Of a stretch of 64,000 nt of DNA, positions 59,578-64,000 are shown piece after piece. The notes below the pieces were generated by a model. That model saw nothing but the letters and a program-made list of their open reading frames with translations, searched no databases and was not told the DNA's origin. This DNA is from Paraburkholderia phenazinium (GTDB lineage: Bacteria; Pseudomonadota; Gammaproteobacteria; Burkholderiales; Burkholderiaceae), in contig NZ_FSRM01000001.1 of the NCBI RefSeq assembly GCF_900141745.1, forward strand, positions 248,001 to 312,000. The letters run 5' to 3'. Every line of letters begins with the position of its first letter. Position 1 is the stretch's first letter. The position numbers and the translations under genes are program-made.

Positions 59578-61251
59578 TCAATTCGTCTGCACAACGCGCG
59601 GCGTGATGAAAACGACCAGCTCGCTGCGCTGGTCACGGTGTGCCCGATGACGAAATAAAGCGCCCAAAAGGGGTATTTTGCCCAGGAGTGGCACGCGCGT
59701 CACATCATCCCGGTCATCCGTGGCATAGATGCCGCCAATCGACACCGTGCCGCCGTCTTCCACCTCGACCCGCGTGCGCACGTGTTTGGTGTTGATGGCA
59801 GGCCCCGCGGCGGTCTGCTCGCCGACGCCGTCCTTGGCGATATCGAGGTCCAGCACGACTCGTCCGTCCGGCGTGATCTGCGGCTCGACCTCCAGTTTCA
59901 GGCTCGCGCGGCGAAACTGCACGCCGGAGACACCTTGACCAACCTTGGCCTGATAAGGCAGTTCGGTGCCCTGCTCGACGATCGCCTTCATGCGGTCGGC
60001 GGTCACGACCCGCGGGCTGGACACCGTTTCCCCCTGTCCTTCGGCTTCCAGCGCGCTCAACTGGACGTTGAGGAGCCGCGTGGCCTGTGCAGCAAATAAC
60101 GTGAGGCCCACGGTGGCGGCGTCAAAACCGGACAGCGGACCTGCCGACAGATCGTAGACCGTACCGCCGCCGTCCGCGCCCCCGCTGAGCCCACGCGCCG
60201 CGCCACCGTCAGCAGCCGCTGCCGCCGCAAGTGAAAGTTTGACGCCAAGGTTGCGCGAAAAGCCCTGATCCCCTTCGACAATCCGCGCTTCGATCAACAC
60301 CTGACGTGACGGCCGGTCGATCGACGCCAGCAGTTCGGCAATCTGCGCCAGACGTGCCTCCAGATCGGTCACGAACAGCAGGTTGGTGCGCGCATCCGCC
60401 ATCGCCGCGCCACGCTTTGACAACACCCGCTGAGTGCCCGAACCGGTCAACAGGCGCCTCACGTCTTCGGCATGGGCGTAATGCAGTTCGAACGTCCGGC
60501 TGGCGAGCGGCTCCAGATCGGCCAGCCGCGCGTGCGCCTCGAAGCGTTGCCGCTCGCGCGCCGCCAGATCGGCAAGTGGCGCGACCCAGATCACGTTGCC
60601 GTGACGCTCCATTGCCAGACCATTGACATCGAGCAAGGTGTCGAACGCAGTGCGCCACGGCACCTTGTCGAGCCGCAACGACACCGTGCCTCGAACCCGG
60701 TCGCTGGCGACGATGTTCAGGCCGGTGAACTGCGCGAATGCATTCAGTACCGCGCCCAGTTCGGCACGCTGGAAGTTCAGCGAGATCGGCTTATCGGGCG
60801 ACAAACCGTCGTACGCCGCCGCGGTCGACGAGTCGCCGAGGCGCTGCGTCGGGGCAAGCGGCACGGGCGGACCTTCGAGCGCGTGAGCCGATGTTTCCGC
60901 GCGCGGCGCCGCACTGCGTGAGGCTGGGAGTGGTTTGCCCTCGAGTTGCGCGTCGTCAAGCGGCACACCGTCGCCCGGTGGACCGTCGACCTCGTCCCCG
61001 GCAGCGCTTTCCCGATTAAGTACACCAACCGGTCGGTCAGCCATTGGCTCCTCGTCCGCCGCATCCTGGCGCAGGAACGGATTCGGCACGTCAACCGCCA
61101 GCTTGCGCGGCAACGGCGGCGCGTCGTACGGCTCAACCGTGTCGTCCGACGGCATCATTGGCGGCAACGGCGGCAACGATGCGTGCGCCGCACCGACAAA
61201 CAGGAAGGCGCTGCCGAGCGCCAGCCTGATTCTCTTCATCCCCGTCCTCAT
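59578..61251 (-). CDS. pilQ: Type IV pilus outer-membrane secretin PilQ
   Basis: 557 residues; an ATG at 61239 is an alternative to the coupled ATG at 61251. Signal peptide ends AAHA. After a Pro/Asp-rich linker comes an STN/N0-like domain ([31 protein letters not shown], about 155-225), an N1 region, and the secretin barrel with [40 protein letters not shown] and the C-terminal [17 protein letters not shown]. It is shorter than Pseudomonas PilQ because AMIN repeats are absent. The start overlaps the stop of the pilO-pilP gene. Confidence 0.93.
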   Translation of the reverse strand: MRTGMKRIRLALGSAFLFVGAAHASLPPLPPMMPSDDTVEPYDAPPLPRKLAVDVPNPFLRQDAADEEPMADRPVGVLNRESAAGDEVDGPPGDGVPLDDAQLEGKPLPASRSAAPRAETSAHALEGPPVPLAPTQRLGDSSTAAAYDGLSPDKPISLNFQRAELGAVLNAFAQFTGLNIVASDRVRGTVSLRLDKVPWRTAFDTLLDVNGLAMERHGNVIWVAPLADLAARERQRFEAHARLADLEPLASRTFELHYAHAEDVRRLLTGSGTQRVLSKRGAAMADARTNLLFVTDLEARLAQIAELLASIDRPSRQVLIEARIVEGDQGFSRNLGVKLSLAAAAAADGGAARGLSGGADGGGTVYDLSAGPLSGFDAATVGLTLFAAQATRLLNVQLSALEAEGQGETVSSPRVVTADRMKAIVEQGTELPYQAKVGQGVSGVQFRRASLKLEVEPQITPDGRVVLDLDIAKDGVGEQTAAGPAINTKHVRTRVEVEDGGTVSIGGIYATDDRDDVTRVPLLGKIPLLGALFRHRAHRDQRSELVVFITPRVVQTN

Positions 61252-62156
61252 GAAGCCTCCGCCAGTGCCAGCGTGCGCGTGCCGACGCGATTCGTCAGCG
61301 TGATGCTGAGCGCGTCCATGCCTGTGACCCGGTCGCCGCCGACGAACTGACCTTGCTCGACGGTCGCAGCGCCGTCCGTTGTTTCGAGCAGCGCGAGACC
61401 GCGCGTCCGGTCGCGTAGCAGACCGGCAAGGCGCAGCAGGCCCGCTTGCGCCAGGTCCCCATCCAGTTGCGGCGGGGACGAGAACGGATCGTCGAAGACC
61501 ACGTCCTCGTCGTCCGCCTCCAGGTCGTCATCGACCAGAATCGCGGGACTAGCGGACGCCGGGCTCAACGCGTTGAACACATGCAGCGTGGCGCTGACGA
61601 GCAATGCCCCAGCACCGCGTTTCACGGAGAGATCCTCGGGTACCACTAGCACCGGCAGGTCCGACAGGCCGCGCAGGAACATCATCAAATGCAGGAAATC
61701 CGTCTGGGCGGTGAGTTGCATGGGTCGCACCGCGTCGAGGCCCGCGCCGCTTCCGGCGGCCGGCGCCAACGTAAGCAACGTGACGCCACAGCGGGCTGCG
61801 AGCAGCGAGATCAGGCGCACATCGTCAGCAGGCGTGGACGGCTCCGGAGATTTTCCGAGCGAGGCAAGCGCGGCGCTTCGGTGTTGCTCAGGCAACTGGG
61901 CAACCGACCGCCTTGCTTGAGCGACACGTTGCTGCGCTTCGGAAAGGGCCGAACGGCTTGCCTGAACGCCAGCCAGATCGGCCGCAATCCAGGCATTCGC
62001 GCCAACACCAAACACCGTCGCCGCGATGAGAGCCCCCGCCACATGGCGTCGACGCGCGCTCCACGCTTCAAGCGGCAAACGGATCTGATTCATCCAGTTC
62101 GTGGCTTGCGTAGTCTGATTCAAAACGCCGGTGCGATCTGCAAACAACGTACTCAT
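61248..62156 (-). CDS. PilO-PilP fusion protein of the pilus alignment complex
   Basis: 302 residues. One membrane helix (about 40-60), a short coiled coil (63-92) and a PilO-like ferredoxin fold (about 105-200, DFLHLMMFLRGLSDLPVLVVPEDLSVKR). Then an acidic linker (209-225) leads to DPFSSPP and a beta-rich tail (238-298, LLRLAGLLRDRTRGLALLET ... QGQFVGGDRVTGMD). The DPF motif and LAGLL / alanine-leucine strand / VGG--V pattern match PilP. No separate pilP exists between pilN and pilQ. ATGA overlaps couple it to both. Confidence 0.75.
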   Translation of the reverse strand: MSTLFADRTGVLNQTTQATNWMNQIRLPLEAWSARRRHVAGALIAATVFGVGANAWIAADLAGVQASRSALSEAQQRVAQARRSVAQLPEQHRSAALASLGKSPEPSTPADDVRLISLLAARCGVTLLTLAPAAGSGAGLDAVRPMQLTAQTDFLHLMMFLRGLSDLPVLVVPEDLSVKRGAGALLVSATLHVFNALSPASASPAILVDDDLEADDEDVVFDDPFSSPPQLDGDLAQAGLLRLAGLLRDRTRGLALLETTDGAATVEQGQFVGGDRVTGMDALSITLTNRVGTRTLALAEAS

Positions 62157-62839
62157 CGCGCACCTCGCTTCTGATCGACCTCATGCGATCCCCCGTTCGC
62201 GGGTGCTGCCGGATGCCCCGCGCTTTTGGCGGGCTCATCCCATCGCAACCGCGCGGCAAACTCGACCGCGCTGCTGTTACCTGCCGGAGTATCGTGTCCG
62301 GTGCGCGGCAAAGGATGCAGGTCGGTGACCTCGGAACTCTTCACGCCACGCACGCTGCCCAACTCTTCGAGCCAGACAGTGGACGCCAAAGGGTCCTTCG
62401 ATATCGCAAGCAACTCCGTCTCGTGCATACGTTGTCGAAGCTGCTGCAGTACGACGTCATCTGCAGACACATGGCTTAACGTATCGAGCAGATCAAGTAG
62501 ACGTACTAATGGTCCGGATAGCGCTACCGCACGCGCAGCCCGTTTGCTCCGCTCATCGGCGTCGCGCTGGAGCCGTGCGTGCTCCGCAAGCGGCACGGCA
62601 AGGCCGATCAGCTCGTTCTCGCTGGAAGCACGTTGTGCCTCCAGCCGTGCGCGTTCGAACGTCTGCCAGCCACCCGCCGCCAGCACGGCCGCACAGCCGA
62701 CGAGCGCCGCGCCCAACCATTCGAGCAGACAGCGTCGCCGCGCGCAGCGCGCCTCGCGTTGCCGGTAAGGCAGCAGATTGAAGCCGCCGATCCACACCGG
62801 ATGTCCGGCTGGCCCTATGCGCGAGTTCATCCACATCAT
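62153..62839 (-). CDS. pilN: Type IV pilus assembly protein PilN
   Basis: 228 residues from the ATG at 62839, which overlaps the pilM stop; ATGs at 62836 and 62830 are close alternatives. The N-terminal PilM-binding motif is FNLLPYRQRE. One membrane helix (about 45-65) and a ferredoxin-like periplasmic domain with a coiled-coil stretch follow. The C-terminal ~60 residues are a poorly ordered Pro/Gly-rich tail. Confidence 0.88.
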   Translation of the reverse strand: MMWMNSRIGPAGHPVWIGGFNLLPYRQREARCARRRCLLEWLGAALVGCAAVLAAGGWQTFERARLEAQRASSENELIGLAVPLAEHARLQRDADERSKRAARAVALSGPLVRLLDLLDTLSHVSADDVVLQQLRQRMHETELLAISKDPLASTVWLEELGSVRGVKSSEVTDLHPLPRTGHDTPAGNSSAVEFAARLRWDEPAKSAGHPAAPANGGSHEVDQKRGAR

Positions 62840-63816
62840 TCCATCACTCCGCGCAATGCGAGGCCGAATGCCACCGCATAGTTCGACTCGTGCAATAACT
62901 TCGCAGGCAACGGGCCCGTGCAGTCGCCCAACGCAATGCATTCGAACGGCACCACCGTGCAGCCCAGTACGTCGGCGAGATCTGCTTCGGAAAAACCCAC
63001 GCCATCGAGTAGTTCCACGTCGCCGCCCAGGAACGCATAGCCGAGGGCAACGCCGCCCGCAAGATCGCGCAACGCGTCGGCCAGATCGGAGTGCTCGGGC
63101 GACGGATAGTGCATCTCGCCGACGACCGCGTCGTCGACAATGCGCCACCCGTACACACCCTCTGCGCCGATCCAGATCGCCGCGTAAGGTTCGTGTTGCT
63201 CCAGTTCCATAGCGGCTGCGTGCACCAGTGCGCGCAAAGCCGCGTGCGGTTCGCCGTCGATCGCCGTTAGCGTGACACCCGCCGCTGCGGCACACTCGAT
63301 GCGCGTCTCCAGATGCTGGCGGGCGGCGGTCGCAATCGTCACCGCACTGGCGCCATGCGGCGAGCGTTCAATGAACCAGTCGACCGCGAGCGCGTGACGC
63401 TCGATTCCCGCAATACGCTCCGCTTCGCTCCACACGGCTAACTCCAGCGCCGCGAGCGAAGGTCCGTCCGCTGCTTCGACGTCGCCAGCATGGCTCAAGC
63501 GCGCGAGCGGCAAACTCGACATCAGCGTTGCCGAGGCCGGCAACGCCATCGCACAGCGCAGCGTGCGCGACGCACAGGCACGCGGCAACTCCGCGAACAC
63601 GTCGCGCAGCGCACGCGTCACGGCGCCCCGGTCCACGATCTCGACACCCGCCATCGCACCCGTAGGAAGCGGCACGGCCGCTAGATATTCGACACGCAGC
63701 GGACCGTCCACAGGCAAACGCTGACTCAACACCACCAGCCTCACCGCCTGCGGACTCACATCGATGCCGGCAGCAAAACGCCGCACCTTCACCTGAAACG
63801 AACTCTTAAATGTCAT
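62836..63816 (-). CDS. pilM: Type IV pilus assembly protein PilM
   Basis: 326 residues from the ATG at 63816 (MTFKSSFQVKVRRFAAGIDVSP), with GGAGG four bases upstream. Actin-like fold: GIDVSPQAVRLVVL, RTLRCAMALPASATLMSSLPL, AIWIGAEGVYGWRIVDD and CVVPFECIALGDC. It is cytoplasmic and binds the PilN N-terminus. It is diverged from Pseudomonas PilM but has family length and position. Confidence 0.88.
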   Translation of the reverse strand: MTFKSSFQVKVRRFAAGIDVSPQAVRLVVLSQRLPVDGPLRVEYLAAVPLPTGAMAGVEIVDRGAVTRALRDVFAELPRACASRTLRCAMALPASATLMSSLPLARLSHAGDVEAADGPSLAALELAVWSEAERIAGIERHALAVDWFIERSPHGASAVTIATAARQHLETRIECAAAAGVTLTAIDGEPHAALRALVHAAAMELEQHEPYAAIWIGAEGVYGWRIVDDAVVGEMHYPSPEHSDLADALRDLAGGVALGYAFLGGDVELLDGVGFSEADLADVLGCTVVPFECIALGDCTGPLPAKLLHESNYAVAFGLALRGVME

Positions 63817-64000
63817 CCCGCCTCCCTTTAGACACATGCCAGATACGTGGCACACGCGTCGAAACATTCGAGCGCGAGTACCGGAGGCAATTGTGCGCAG
63901 CGGCGGCGATGCGCGATATTCAGCCGAATGGCTAACGTGAGGTTCACGGCTCCCTGGGCGACCTCAAAGCGTCTACAGTAAGGTCATCCCCTGCGCGGCA
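63817..64000. other. Leader upstream of pilM
   Basis: 184 bases to the window edge with no credible gene. It should hold the pilMN(OP)Q promoter; I see no clear sigma-54 (GG-N10-GC) or sigma-70 pair. Confidence 0.4.

Overview
The window is high-GC, gene-dense chromosomal DNA whose gene content and order are those of the Burkholderiaceae, most likely Paraburkholderia or Burkholderia. Supporting signs are the pilMN-(O/P)-Q/aroKB/dgt/gltBD block, the thi-mla-murA-his-tat order on one strand, sspAB beside petABC, and a TPP riboswitch ahead of thiO. I see no prophage, insertion sequence, integron or CRISPR array. Genus is an inference from gene order and protein resemblance; no search was run.

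Layout. 1-6.1 kb: the 3' end of a flavoprotein gene, a methyltransferase, tRNA-Thr(UGU) with its terminator, and a LysR regulator divergent from an M20 amidohydrolase/MFS transporter pair. 6.1-12.5 kb: sspB and sspA, the cytochrome bc1 genes petABC, a Nif3-like protein, and a divergent membrane-anchored HtrA protease. 12.7-34.2 kb: 28 genes all on the minus strand, read from high to low coordinate as thiO-thiS-thiG-thiE, mlaF-E-D-A-C-B, an ABC-2 exporter pair, ibaG, murA, hisG-D-C-B-H-A-F-I-E, DUF4870, a HIT protein and tatA-B-C. Many neighbours overlap by ATGA. A TPP riboswitch and a possible 27-codon leader ORF precede thiO, and two internal promoters share a -10 block.

34.9-47.5 kb is the least conventional part. 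An SbmA/BacA-type ABC transporter and a 15-bp tandem repeat are followed by a block of secreted and lipoprotein genes with two paralogous OmpR-type regulators. One regulator is an orphan; the other overlaps a histidine kinase. Between them lies a minus-strand four-gene unit: a 55-residue peptide, a DUF6726-type lipoprotein, a periplasmic protein and a lone FlgH-like L-ring lipoprotein. Then come a Tat-exported phosphatase-fold lipoprotein with Ser in place of the catalytic Cys, and an MFS transporter/D-amino-acid dehydrogenase pair.

47.6-64 kb: gltD and gltB (ammonia assimilation), a Y1-transposase-like protein whose catalytic residues look lost, an OmpW porin, a DUF883 protein, dgt, aroB, aroK (TTG start), and the type IV pilus assembly genes pilQ, a pilO-pilP fusion, pilN and pilM. 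The window ends in the leader upstream of pilM.

The strongest candidates for something undescribed are the FlgH-like envelope operon with its paired regulators, the coupled leader ORF downstream of the TPP riboswitch, the Cys-to-Ser Tat lipoprotein, and the degenerate transposase fold upstream of gltB.
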